In this document: positions 43,566 through 51,261 of the stretch, piece by piece
Numbering within the stretch: position 1 is the first letter of the stretch
How the letters are laid out: every line of letters begins with the position of its first letter
Assembly: GCF_039535785.1 (NCBI RefSeq)
Contig: NZ_BAAAXV010000005.1
Coordinates: forward strand, 186,001 to 250,000
DNA length: 64,000 nt
Origin: Nonomuraea helvata
Lineage (GTDB): Bacteria > Actinomycetota > Actinomycetes > Streptosporangiales > Streptosporangiaceae
Reading direction: 5' to 3'
Translations under genes and position numbers: made by a program
Notes under the pieces: model-generated
Seen by the model: only the letters and a program-made list of their open reading frames with translations
Database searches by the model: none
What the model was told of the DNA's origin: nothing

Positions 43566-43579
43566 TGTGAGCGCTAACA
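43566..43579. promoter_or_regulatory. Proximal LacI-type operator of the ytfQ operon
   Basis: TGTGAGCGCTAACA lies 20 bp upstream of the ytfQ start. It is a near palindrome centred on CGCG-like AGCGCT and matches the sites at 33712, 38883 and 43754. Confidence 0.75.
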
Positions 43580-43753
43580 TGCCGTTTGGCATGGCGGCGC
43601 TCCCCTGCCTTCCTGTACGCCCGCACCCCGGCCCGACCGGGCCGCGTGGTGTCGAAGCTGATCACTCCTGGAGTGCGCGCACGACGAGGTGACGGCGATA
43701 GCCGCGCCTGCCGATCGCTTCGAGCTCCCGCGTAACGGGGTCGCTCTGCCGAC

Positions 43754-43767
43754 TGTGAACGCTAACA
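43754..43767. promoter_or_regulatory. Distal LacI-type operator of the ytfQ operon
   Basis: TGTGAACGCTAACA lies 188 bp upstream of the proximal site in the 313-bp gap before the metallophosphoesterase gene. Two sites at this distance could support DNA looping by a LacI tetramer or dimer pair. No gene is seen in the rest of the gap. Confidence 0.75.
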
Positions 43768-43859
43768 ACACGCACGTCAAGGGCTCCCGGCATTACGGTC
43801 GGGTTACACGGATCCGGGCTGACAGGGACGGACCCGAGCAACAGGTCCGCCCCTGTTTC

Positions 43860-44612
43860 TCACTGGACGACGCGGTAGTGGGTGGTCACCCGGCCCTCGT
43901 CGTCGAGGACGTGGAAGGCGACCGACGGCGGAAGATCGAAGTCCACGCAGTTGTCGAACGACGTCCCGCCCTCCCACGGCAGCTTCAGCGTGGAGACGAC
44001 GCCCGGGGCCGCCAGCAGCGGACGCCCGGCGAAGGTCGTGGCGGCGGGCGTGTGGGCGTGGCCGACCAGCACGGCGGGCACGTTCGGGTGCCGCCCGAGC
44101 AGCTCGGCCAGCGGCTCGGGCGCGTGCAGCCGGATGTCGTCCACGGGCGGGCTGTGCAGGATGGCGGGCGGGTGGTGGAAGGCCACGAAGACCGGCAGGT
44201 CAGCGCCGCCGACCACGCCCTCCAGCCAGGCGATCGTCTCCTCGTCCAGGCGCCCCGCGTCCTCGCCGGGAATCGAGGAGTCGCACATGGCGTAAACGGC
44301 CTTGGAGGTGCGGAGCACCTGGTTGATCGGCCCGTCGTCCTCCGGCTGTTGCTCGCCGAGCAGGACGCGCCGGAACTGTCCGCGTACGTCGTGGTTGCCC
44401 GGACCGACCAGGACCGGGTGGCGTGAGGTGAGCAGCTTGCGCGCTTCCTCGTACTCCTCCGCGAGCCCGTGGTCGGCGATGTCGCCGGTGACCAGCACGG
44501 CGTCGAGGTCGTAGGGAAGCGCGTCGAGGTAGCGCATGACGGAGGCGGCACGGCCGATGCTCTGGGGTGTCGCGCCGATGTGGATGTCGCTCAGGTGAGC
44601 GATCACGATCAT
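43860..44612 (-). CDS. CpdA-like metallophosphoesterase
   Basis: The 250-residue protein has the calcineurin-like motifs in order: AHLSDIHIG, VTGDIADHG, GPGNHD, FHHPPA and GHAHTPA. These bind two metal ions; the family includes cyclic-nucleotide phosphodiesterases (CpdA/Icc) and phosphatases. The ATG at 44612 is consistent with the family start and follows AAGGA. It is divergent from the MocR-like gene. Substrate unknown. Confidence 0.9.
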   Translation of the reverse strand: MIVIAHLSDIHIGATPQSIGRAASVMRYLDALPYDLDAVLVTGDIADHGLAEEYEEARKLLTSRHPVLVGPGNHDVRGQFRRVLLGEQQPEDDGPINQVLRTSKAVYAMCDSSIPGEDAGRLDEETIAWLEGVVGGADLPVFVAFHHPPAILHSPPVDDIRLHAPEPLAELLGRHPNVPAVLVGHAHTPAATTFAGRPLLAAPGVVSTLKLPWEGGTSFDNCVDFDLPPSVAFHVLDDEGRVTTHYRVVQ

Positions 44613-44689
44613 GTGATGGGGTCCTTCCGGATATGGCCAGCTCACCCACCGTAAGCCGAGATACCGGACCATCCGTAAGATCCGGTTCT

Positions 44690-46096
44690 GTGCGGAAAAG
44701 TTGGGCCGGTTTCGGCGTGGATCTGCATCTGGAGGTCTCCACTGCCGGCGGACGGCGACGCGGGCTGGAGGAGGCGCTGCGGCAGGCGGTCAGGGACGGG
44801 CGGCTGCCGCGCGGCGCGCGGCTGCCCTCGACGCGCGCGCTGGCGGCCGAGCTGGGGCTCTCGCGCGGCACGGTGAGCGCGGCGTACGACCAGCTCGTCG
44901 CCGAGGGCTACCTGACCGCCCGCCCCGGCTCCGCCACCGAGGTCGCCGGCGTGACCCGGACCGCGCCGCCCCTTCCTGAGCCGTCCGGGCCCTCGCCTGC
45001 GCCGCCGCACGATCTGCGGCCCGGTCACCCGGACGTGTCGGCCTTTCCCGCGCGGGCCTGGTTGCGGGCGACCCGGCACGTGCTCGCCACCGCGCCCGCC
45101 GAGGTCTTCGGCCCGTGCGACCCGCGCGGCCGGATCGAGCTGCGGGCGGCCCTGGCCGGCTATCTCGGCAGGACACGCGGCGTGATCACGACGCCGGACC
45201 TGATCGTGGTGACGACGGGGTTCGTCCAGGCGCTCAACCTGCTCGCCCGCGTGATCGACGGGCCTTTCGCCATGGAGGAGCCGGGGCACGACTTCTACCG
45301 CGAGGTGATGCGCCGGGCCGGGCGCGGCACCGTACCGCTGCCCGTGGACGAGCTCGGCGCGCAGGTGGACACGCTCACCCCGGCCACCGCGGCGGCGGTC
45401 GTCACGCCCGCTCACCAGTACCCCATCGGCGTCCCCCTGCACCCGTCCCGCCGACGCGCGCTGCGCGAGTGGGGCGGACCGGTGGTCGAGGACGACTATG
45501 ACGGGGAGTTCCGCTACGACCGGCAGCCGGTCGGCGCCTTCCAGGGCACCGCGCCCGAGCAGGTCGTGTACGTCGGCACCACCTCCGAGTCCCTCTCCCC
45601 CGCCCTCCGCCTGGCCTGGATGGCGGTGCCGCCCTCGCTGATCGGCCCGGTGACCGAGGCCAAGCGGTACGCCGACGCCCACACCGAGGTGCTCGGCCAG
45701 CTCGTCCTGGCCAGGATGATCGAGACCCACGACTACGAACGCCACATCCGCGCCGCCCGCCTCCGCTACCGCCGCCGCCGCGAACTCCTGCTCGCCCGGC
45801 TCGGCCCAGGGCCGGACCAGCCACTCCCCGGCGTCGTCCTGCCCGGGGTGGCCGCGGGGCTACGTGCCCTCCTCCTGCTCCCCGAGACCGGCCCCACGGA
45901 GGCGGAGCTCCTCGCCGCCTGCGAGCGGCGAGGCATCGCCCTGCGCGGCGCCTCCCCTCTCTGGCGGGGCGCCGGCCGCGAGGGCCTGCTCATCGGGTAC
46001 GCCGCCCCGTCGGAACGCGCCTATCCGCACGCCCTCGAAGCCCTGGCACAGGTGCTCGCCGGAACCAGCCGGACGCGCCGGTCGTTGTCAAGATGA
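44690..46096 (+). CDS. MocR/PdxR-type regulator lacking the PLP lysine
   Basis: The 468-residue protein has a GntR-type winged helix (about residues 15-75: LEEALRQAVRDGRLPRGARLPSTRALAAELGLSRGTVSAAYDQLVAEGYL) and an aminotransferase-fold domain (about 110-460). The usual lysine-bearing motif G-T-x-S-K-x-L reads GTTSESLSPALRL here, with Glu300 instead of Lys, so an internal PLP aldimine cannot form in the normal way. The Asp and Tyr of VEDDYDGEFRYD are present. It starts with GTG. It is divergent from the metallophosphoesterase and just upstream of a DUF4236 gene. Confidence 0.88.
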   Translation: MRKSWAGFGVDLHLEVSTAGGRRRGLEEALRQAVRDGRLPRGARLPSTRALAAELGLSRGTVSAAYDQLVAEGYLTARPGSATEVAGVTRTAPPLPEPSGPSPAPPHDLRPGHPDVSAFPARAWLRATRHVLATAPAEVFGPCDPRGRIELRAALAGYLGRTRGVITTPDLIVVTTGFVQALNLLARVIDGPFAMEEPGHDFYREVMRRAGRGTVPLPVDELGAQVDTLTPATAAAVVTPAHQYPIGVPLHPSRRRALREWGGPVVEDDYDGEFRYDRQPVGAFQGTAPEQVVYVGTTSESLSPALRLAWMAVPPSLIGPVTEAKRYADAHTEVLGQLVLARMIETHDYERHIRAARLRYRRRRELLLARLGPGPDQPLPGVVLPGVAAGLRALLLLPETGPTEAELLAACERRGIALRGASPLWRGAGREGLLIGYAAPSERAYPHALEALAQVLAGTSRTRRSLSR

Positions 46097-46109
46097 GAGA
46101 AGGAGGAAC

Positions 46110-46310
46110 ATGGGCTGGCACTACCGAAAGACCATCAAAGTAGGACCGTTCCGGATCAACCTATCTCGACATGGCGTGGGCCACAGCGTCGGCAACCGGC
46201 GCTTCCGCGTCACCACCTCTCCAGACGGCCGTCGTCACGTCTCGGTACACCTGCCCGGCGGCTTCCACGTCGGCAAGTCGTTCGGCGGCCGGCGCCACCG
46301 GCGGTATTAG
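46110..46310 (+). CDS. DUF4236 family small protein
   Basis: The 66-residue basic protein opens MGWHYRKTIKVGPFRINLSRHGVGHSVG, the defining N-terminus of DUF4236, and ends in an Arg/His/Gly-rich tail. AGGAGGA lies five bases before the ATG. Function unknown; the family is often fused to or found near larger proteins. It starts 14 bp after the MocR-like gene and may be co-transcribed with it. Confidence 0.85.
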   Translation: MGWHYRKTIKVGPFRINLSRHGVGHSVGNRRFRVTTSPDGRRHVSVHLPGGFHVGKSFGGRRHRRY

Positions 46311-46316
46311 CGGCGG

Positions 46317-47261
46317 TCAGGTGCGGTAACGCTCGACGAGCTCGGACCCGATCCTGGCCAGTTGCGCCCGGACGTCGTCAGGCTCCACGACCTCCACCCG
46401 CGAGCCCCACCCGGCCAGCTGCTCAGCGATCGTCAACGCCATCGGCGCCGCCACCCGTACTCTGACCCGCTCGTCGTCCTCGGTCCCCACGACCTCGCAG
46501 TGGCGTCCGAACTGGGAGCGCAGCACCGGCAGGAACCTCTCGGCGATGAGCACGGTCGCGGAGAGCAGCGAGCGCCGCCGCTCCATCTCGTTCACGACCT
46601 TCCCCCACGCCTGCGACAGCTCGAACCCCTCGGGCCGCTCGAAGGTCAGGTCCGTCACGGCAGCGTCGACGATCCGGTCCACGCGGAACGTACGCTGCCC
46701 GGCCTCCGTGCCGGCCACCAGGTACCAGACGTCGTCCTTGTCGACCAGGCCCCAGGGGTCGACCAGGCGGTGGGTCTGTTCGCGGGAGCGGCCCTCGTAC
46801 ACGAGCCTGACCTTGCGGCGCCGTACGGTGGCGTTCTGGAGGGCCTCCACCAGCTCTGGACGCTCGCGGTCGCGCTCGCCCCAGCGGGCGGGGTCGACCA
46901 CCACGGCGTCGGCGGCCGCCTCGGCCTCGGCCCTGAACGTCTGGGGCAGGGCCCGCAGCAGCTTGCGCAGCGCGGACTTGACCTCTGGCGCGGCGGAGGC
47001 GGCCGGCCCCGCCATCAGGAAGAGCGCCTGGGCCTCGTTCGCGGTGAGCCCGGAGAGGTCGGTCCTCGCGCCGCCCAGCAGCGACCAGCCGCCCCCGCGC
47101 CCGGCCTGCGGATAGACGGGGATGCCCGCCGCGGACAGCGCTTCGAGGTCGCGCCGCGCGGTGGCCACGGACACCTCCAGCTCCACGGCCAGCTCGGCCG
47201 CGGTCACCCGGCCGCGGGCCTGCATGAGCAGCAGGGCGGCGACAAGTCGATCGGCTCGCAT
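46317..47261 (-). CDS. WYL-domain (YafY-type) transcriptional regulator
   Basis: The 314-residue protein has an N-terminal HTH_11 (RADRLVAALLLMQARGRVTAAELAVELEVSVATARRDLEALSAAGIPVYPQ), a WYL domain (VDPWGLVDKDDVWYLVAGTEAGQRTFRVDRI) and a WCX-type C-terminus. It is divergent from a VOC gene; a 25-bp palindrome lies in the 90-bp gap, making this a likely regulator-target pair. WYL domains sense nucleotide-like or other small ligands. Confidence 0.92.
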   Translation of the reverse strand: MRADRLVAALLLMQARGRVTAAELAVELEVSVATARRDLEALSAAGIPVYPQAGRGGGWSLLGGARTDLSGLTANEAQALFLMAGPAASAAPEVKSALRKLLRALPQTFRAEAEAAADAVVVDPARWGERDRERPELVEALQNATVRRRKVRLVYEGRSREQTHRLVDPWGLVDKDDVWYLVAGTEAGQRTFRVDRIVDAAVTDLTFERPEGFELSQAWGKVVNEMERRRSLLSATVLIAERFLPVLRSQFGRHCEVVGTEDDERVRVRVAAPMALTIAEQLAGWGSRVEVVEPDDVRAQLARIGSELVERYRT

Positions 47262-47281
47262 GGTCGGAAATTCTCCCCTGA

Positions 47282-47306
47282 AAAGTGCTCATTCGGTGAG
47301 CACTTT
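47282..47306. promoter_or_regulatory. 25-bp palindrome between WYL regulator and VOC gene
   Basis: Perfect 10-bp arms AAAGTGCTCA (47282-47291) and TGAGCACTTT (47297-47306) with the 5-bp centre TTCGG. It lies 20 bp upstream of the WYL start and 45 bp upstream of the VOC start, the right place for an operator acting on both promoters. Confidence 0.75.
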
Positions 47307-47351
47307 GTCCGGAAGGATTGTGTTCATCACCGGAAAGAAGGGACCAGACAC

Positions 47352-47741
47352 ATGCTCCGCGGACTCGCCACCCTCAACTTCTACGCAGCCGACCTCGAGG
47401 CGGCCAAGGCCTGGTACACCGAGCTGCTCGGGCTGGAGCCGTACTACCAGGTCCCCGGCTACATCGAGTGGCGCGTCGGCGACTACCAGCACGAGCTGGG
47501 CATCATCGACAGCCGCTATGCCCCGGCTGGGGATACGGACCGGCCCGGACGCACGATCATGCACTGGCACGTGGACGACCTCGAGGCCACCCTCGAGCGC
47601 CTGCTCACCATGGGCGCCAAGAAGCACCGGCCGATCACGAAGCACGGCGAGGGGTTCGTCACCGCGTCCGTGATCGATCCGTTCGGCAACGTCCTCGGCA
47701 TCATGTACAACCAGCATTACCTGGACGTGCTCGGGAAGTGA
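47352..47741 (+). CDS. VOC superfamily protein, probable target of the WYL regulator
   Basis: The 129-residue protein shows the two-module VOC fold: LATLNFYAADLEAAKAWYTELLGLEPYY and RTIMHWHVDDLEATLERLLTMGAK, closing with VIDPFGNVLGIMYN. Candidate metal ligands are the first-module beginning, His of HWHVDD and the Glu-like final position, which here is Gly-Ile rather than Glu, so metal binding may be altered. Such genes divergent from WYL regulators are common in actinomycetes; substrate unknown. Confidence 0.85.
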   Translation: MLRGLATLNFYAADLEAAKAWYTELLGLEPYYQVPGYIEWRVGDYQHELGIIDSRYAPAGDTDRPGRTIMHWHVDDLEATLERLLTMGAKKHRPITKHGEGFVTASVIDPFGNVLGIMYNQHYLDVLGK

Positions 47742-47757
47742 CGTGTCCCGGTCCGCC

Positions 47758-48192
47758 TCAGGAGCCGTGCACCGGCAGCCCGAAGGCGGACAGCCCCTGC
47801 TCGTGATGCTCGATCAGGCCCATGCGCCGGTAGAAGGCGTGGTTGGCGACCCCTTCAGGGGTGGATTCGTGGTCGGTGGTCAGCATGAAGTACCGGCAGT
47901 GCGCGTACCGCTCGACCAGGTGCTCCATCAGCCGCCGCCCGATCCCCCGGCCGTGGTACCTCTCGTTGACCAGCACTTCCTGCACGTAGCAGATGATCTC
48001 GTCATCGGACACCGTGCGCGCCACGCCCAGCAGCCGCCCGGCCTCGTCTCTGGCGGTGATGACGAGGTGCGAGTTCGCCAGGGCACGGCGCACCTTGGCG
48101 ATGTCCTGCGTCCAGGGCTTCCAGCCCACGGAGTCGTACAGCTCGTACAGCTCGGCCTCGTCGAACGACGTCTCCTGAGAAATGACCACCAA
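47758..48192 (-). CDS. GNAT family N-acetyltransferase
   Basis: The 144-residue protein has the GNAT core, with the acetyl-CoA binding loop in VNERYHGRGIGRRLMEHLVERY and the preceding strand EIICYVQEVLV. The N-terminal YELYDSVGWKPWTQDIAKVRRAL fits small-molecule acetyltransferases. The start is TTG (48192) or the adjacent GTG (48189), with AGGAGAG eight bases upstream. Acceptor substrate unknown. Confidence 0.88.
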   Translation of the reverse strand: MVVISQETSFDEAELYELYDSVGWKPWTQDIAKVRRALANSHLVITARDEAGRLLGVARTVSDDEIICYVQEVLVNERYHGRGIGRRLMEHLVERYAHCRYFMLTTDHESTPEGVANHAFYRRMGLIEHHEQGLSAFGLPVHGS

Positions 48193-48230
48193 TTATGGGC
48201 TCTCCTCGAACTAGGGTGATGCGTCCGAGC

Positions 48231-48896
48231 CTACTGGGCCGTGCTCTTCGAACCCGAGTGTCGCCGTGCTCGTTGCTCGGCCGCGTCGAGTGCGGGCGCC
48301 AGCGGTGCGAGTGCGGCGCGGAGCAGGTCGGGCAGCGAGCCGGACGGCACGACGAGCCCGCCGGCCGTGGGGGACGCGGTCCTCGGCTGCACCCATTGGT
48401 GGAGCGCGACCCGGATCGCGGCGGCCACGCTCGCCGCGAGCACACGGGGGGCGTGCGGGTCGGTGTCGCCGAGGCGTTGGGCGATCACATCGGCGAGGGA
48501 GTGTTCGACCGCGCCGGCGGTGTCGACGAACGCCTCGCGCAGCGCGGGGCGGGTGGTGATCAGCAGCAGCGCGTCGCGATGGCGCTCTCCCGGGTCGGTG
48601 TACTGCTCCACGATCGCCTCGACCACGGCGTCGGCGAGGCCGACGGTGGGCCGGGCGGCGACCGCCGCCGCGACCCGTGCTTCTCGTTCGGCGGTGACGG
48701 CGGCGACAATGGCCTGTTCGCGGCTGGAGAAGTAGTTGTTGTAGGTCCTCGGCGAGACTCCGGCCGCCTCGGCGATGTCGTCGACGCGCACGTTCTCCGG
48801 CCCATGTTCCAGGGCCAGCCGCAGGGCCGCCTCGCGCAGCGCCTCCCTGGTGGCCTGCTTCTTCTGCTCGCGCAGCCCCGTCCGTCGCGTCGTCAC
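48231..48896 (-). CDS. TetR/AcrR family transcriptional regulator
   Basis: From the GTG at 48896 the protein has 221 residues, with the HTH in TREALREAALRLALEHGPENVRVDDIAEAAGVSPRTYNNYFSSREQAI and a helical C-terminal domain. A longer start at 48947 would read through the operator-like repeat and is rejected. It is divergent from the TIM-barrel-like gene at 48999, and a 28-bp imperfect palindrome lies between them. Confidence 0.9.
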   Translation of the reverse strand: MTTRRTGLREQKKQATREALREAALRLALEHGPENVRVDDIAEAAGVSPRTYNNYFSSREQAIVAAVTAEREARVAAAVAARPTVGLADAVVEAIVEQYTDPGERHRDALLLITTRPALREAFVDTAGAVEHSLADVIAQRLGDTDPHAPRVLAASVAAAIRVALHQWVQPRTASPTAGGLVVPSGSLPDLLRAALAPLAPALDAAEQRARRHSGSKSTAQ

Positions 48897-48918
48897 CGTC
48901 CAAGCATCCCAGCAAATA

Positions 48919-48946
48919 TGCGCACACGCAAACTTGCGTGCACGCA
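48919..48946. promoter_or_regulatory. 28-bp imperfect palindrome, likely TetR operator
   Basis: Arms TGCGCACACGCAA (48919-48931) and TTGCGTGCACGCA (48934-48946) pair at 11 of 13 positions around a 2-bp centre. It lies between the divergent TetR start (48896) and TIM-barrel-like gene (48999). Confidence 0.65.
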
Positions 48947-48998
48947 CTTTTTTGTCCTACTGTCGGGCCGTCGGAAACCCACAGGAAGGACCACAACC

Positions 48999-50018
48999 AT
49001 GCGTGCCAAAGGCATCGCGTACGACACCGGCTTCGTTCGTGACGGCGAGATCTCTCGTGAGCGATTCGATCTCGACGTGGTCCGGCGGGAGCTGGCCATC
49101 ATCCGTGATGACCTGCACTGCAACGCCGTCCACATCGTCGGCGGCGATCCGGAGCGGCTGGAACTGACTGCCCGCTGCGCCGCCGAGCTCGGGCTGGAGG
49201 TCTGGTTCTCGCCCTATCCGCTGGAACTGACGGCCGCGGAGATCCTGTCGCTGTTCGCCGACTGCGCACAGCGGGCGGAGCGGGTCCGGCAGGCGGGAGC
49301 CGAGGTCGTGTTCGTCGCCGGTGTCGAGTTGAGCGTCATGAACCAGGGGTTCTTTCCCGGTGACAACCTGGAGGAGCGGCTCGGTCTGCTGTTGAGCCGG
49401 CCCGATGGCCGGGCCGAGCGGCTCGCCGAGGTGAGTGCCCGCCTCAACGACTTTCTCGGCGAGGCCGTCACGGCGGTACGCGAGTGCTTCCGGGGGAAGA
49501 TCACCTATGCCGGCATACCGTTCGAGCGCGTCGACTGGACCCTCTTCGACATCATGTCGGTCGAACTCATCCGGTCTGCCGAGGTGGCCGACCAGTTCCG
49601 GGACGGCGTGCGCAACCTCGTCGCGCAGGGAAAGCCGGTCGCGATCACCGGTTTCGGCACGGCCACCTGGCGGGGTGCCGGCGACGTCGCACCGCGCAGC
49701 ATGGAGATCGTCGAGTACGACAGGACCGGTCGCCCGGTCGGGCTGAACGGGGACTACGTCCGCGACGAAGCCGGCCAGGCCGCCTACCTGCGCGAGTTGC
49801 TGGAGATCTTCGAGGCCGAAGGCGTTGACAGCGCCTTCGTGTATCTCTTCGCGCTCGACGGCTTCCCGCACCGCCCCGACGACCCTCGCCGCGACCTCGA
49901 CCTGGCCAGTCCCGGCATCGTCAAGGTGCTCGAAGACCGCAACGGCGACACGTATCCGGACATGCCATGGGAGCCCAAGGCCGCCTTCACCGCACTGGCC
50001 GACTTCTACCGCGGCTGA
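48999..50018 (+). CDS. TIM-barrel-like protein of unknown function
   Basis: The 339-residue protein alternates strands and helices in a pattern suggesting a glycosidase-like TIM barrel: IRDDLHCNAVHIVGGDPERLELTARCAAELGLEVWFSPYPLELT, AEVVFVAGVELSVMNQGFFPG, GKITYAGIPFERVDWTLFDIMSVELI and GKPVAITGFGTATWRGAGDVA, with acidic residues at strand ends. Similar actinomycete proteins are sometimes labelled abortive-infection proteins, a label I cannot verify. It is divergent from, and probably repressed by, the TetR protein at 48231. No signal peptide. Confidence 0.7.
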   Translation: MRAKGIAYDTGFVRDGEISRERFDLDVVRRELAIIRDDLHCNAVHIVGGDPERLELTARCAAELGLEVWFSPYPLELTAAEILSLFADCAQRAERVRQAGAEVVFVAGVELSVMNQGFFPGDNLEERLGLLLSRPDGRAERLAEVSARLNDFLGEAVTAVRECFRGKITYAGIPFERVDWTLFDIMSVELIRSAEVADQFRDGVRNLVAQGKPVAITGFGTATWRGAGDVAPRSMEIVEYDRTGRPVGLNGDYVRDEAGQAAYLRELLEIFEAEGVDSAFVYLFALDGFPHRPDDPRRDLDLASPGIVKVLEDRNGDTYPDMPWEPKAAFTALADFYRG

Positions 50019-50262
50019 CCAGACGCAAGAACGGCGGCACCCCGAAGGACACCGCCGTTGAGCGAAATAACACCACTTAGGTGGACCTGCTTACCGCTTA
50101 CTCGAACACGATGTCGCAGGTGGTTGAGCTGCGTCAGGCGATCGAGCCCTTGAAGAGAACTGGCCATGCGTGACCGAATGGGGCGCGACAAACGGCTCCT
50201 CGGAAGACCGGCGAACGGCCATGCGCCATCATCCTCTCGACAAGGCTGACCCGCCACTTGCG
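50019..50262. other. 244-bp gap without a gene
   Basis: Apart from the hairpin at 50030-50059 no gene, tRNA or repeat is seen. The sequence separates the plus-strand TIM-barrel-like gene from the minus-strand toxin-antitoxin pair. Confidence 0.5.
50030..50059 (+). terminator. Hairpin downstream of the TIM-barrel-like gene
   Basis: AACGGCGG (50030-50037) and CCGCCGTT (50052-50059) form an 8-bp stem 12 bp after the stop codon. There is no T-run on the plus strand. A related hairpin with the same ACGCAA-ACGGCGG context lies at 52360-52387. Confidence 0.55.
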
Positions 50263-50691
50263 CTAGCCCGTCGCGCCGTGAGGTCGCATCACGGCGACCA
50301 CGTCCACCAGCCGTTCCAAGCCGTCGAAGTCCTTGGGGTTCGCCGTGAACAACGGCAGTTCGTTGCTGGCGGCTGTCGCGGCGATCATCAAGCCGGCGGT
50401 CCGGCTCCGTGGCTGCCGACCTTGCGCGTACACGACGGCACAAAGCTGACCAAACATCCGGGCCGCCTCGGCGTCATACGGCAGCGGATCACCGAACGCC
50501 GCCTCGGCATGCTGAAGCACCGCAATCCTTCCGGCACGCTTGACCGGATCATCGGTGGCGTACGGCCCACGCGACAGCTCGCCGAGCGTGACGGCGGTGA
50601 TCGTCGACTCCACGGGCAGCTCAGCGGGATCAAAGAGCTTGAAAGCGGCCACGATGTTGGTGTCCAGCACGCCTCGCTCATACCGGATCAC
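50263..50691 (-). CDS. PIN-domain toxin (VapC-like) with a substituted active-site position
   Basis: The 142-residue protein has the PIN fold: Asp10 in GVLDTNIV, Glu38 in TLGELSRG, and Asp121 in TANPKDFDGL. VapC proteins of this type normally have Asp before L-[LM]-I-A-A-T-A; here the residue is Gly100 (RTAGLMIAATA), so one of the metal-binding acids appears lost. It would otherwise be a ribonuclease cutting tRNA or rRNA. The start overlaps the antitoxin stop by 4 bp. Confidence 0.85.
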   Translation of the reverse strand: MIRYERGVLDTNIVAAFKLFDPAELPVESTITAVTLGELSRGPYATDDPVKRAGRIAVLQHAEAAFGDPLPYDAEAARMFGQLCAVVYAQGRQPRSRTAGLMIAATAASNELPLFTANPKDFDGLERLVDVVAVMRPHGATG

Positions 50692-50975
50692 AAGCCCGTC
50701 CCCTCGAACGGATCACGCAGCTCATCATCGATAGCCGTCTCCAGATCAGCCCGCACCTCATCCCAGTCAACAACCGGGGCGGTGGCGAAGACGGCCTGCG
50801 CCTCGGCCGTAGGGACGAAGCGACGACGTTTGATCGGCTTCACCTCGGCAAGCGGCTCACCGTTGATCGTCAAAATGTACCGCTTCCCCTCGCGCAAGCC
50901 GCGCGTGACGCTACCGGAGTCGTTGACGAACTGCCGCACGCTCACCTCAGCCGGACGAGACCGCTGAGCATCCAT
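50688..50975 (-). CDS. Phd/YefM-type antitoxin
   Basis: The 95-residue protein has the Phd/YefM N-terminal DNA-binding pattern VSVRQFVNDSGSVTRGLREGKRYILTINGEPLAEVKPI and an acidic C-terminal tail (DWDEVRADLETAIDDELRDPFEG) that would wrap the toxin. It precedes and overlaps the PIN gene by 4 bp, the standard antitoxin-first order. A tandem CGTACCACGA repeat lies 20 bp upstream and could be its binding site. Confidence 0.87.
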   Translation of the reverse strand: MDAQRSRPAEVSVRQFVNDSGSVTRGLREGKRYILTINGEPLAEVKPIKRRRFVPTAEAQAVFATAPVVDWDEVRADLETAIDDELRDPFEGTGL

Positions 50976-50994
50976 GCCCTAATGGCACCCGCGC

Positions 50995-51014
50995 CGTACC
51001 ACGACGTACCACGA
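50995..51014. repeat. Tandem 10-bp repeat upstream of the antitoxin gene
   Basis: CGTACCACGA occurs twice in direct succession, starting 20 bp upstream of the antitoxin start codon. A direct repeat here suits autoregulatory binding by the antitoxin or toxin-antitoxin complex. The remaining bases up to 51261 show no gene. Confidence 0.5.
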
Positions 51015-51261
51015 CAAGGCGAGCTGGCCATAGTGGGTGTTCATCAGCAGCCCACCCCACATCGGGGCGGTTCCGTGAGTGTCATGTAGCACAGATGAAA
51101 CGCCTTGGGCGAAAGGCCCCACACTGTCGAGCATCGCTGGACAACTACGTCACTCGCGCCAAAAGTTTGCTTGTCCTGCTTTGGCGGTGCCACACGCCCC
51201 CGCGCGGGTACAACGCCACATCGTCGCGCCGTAGCAACATCGCTATTTTCGGAGGCTCCTC

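Noticed and set aside
48897..48947. Upstream in-frame start for the TetR gene at 48231
   Set aside because: The extra 17 residues would be encoded by the operator-like palindrome and are not TetR-like.
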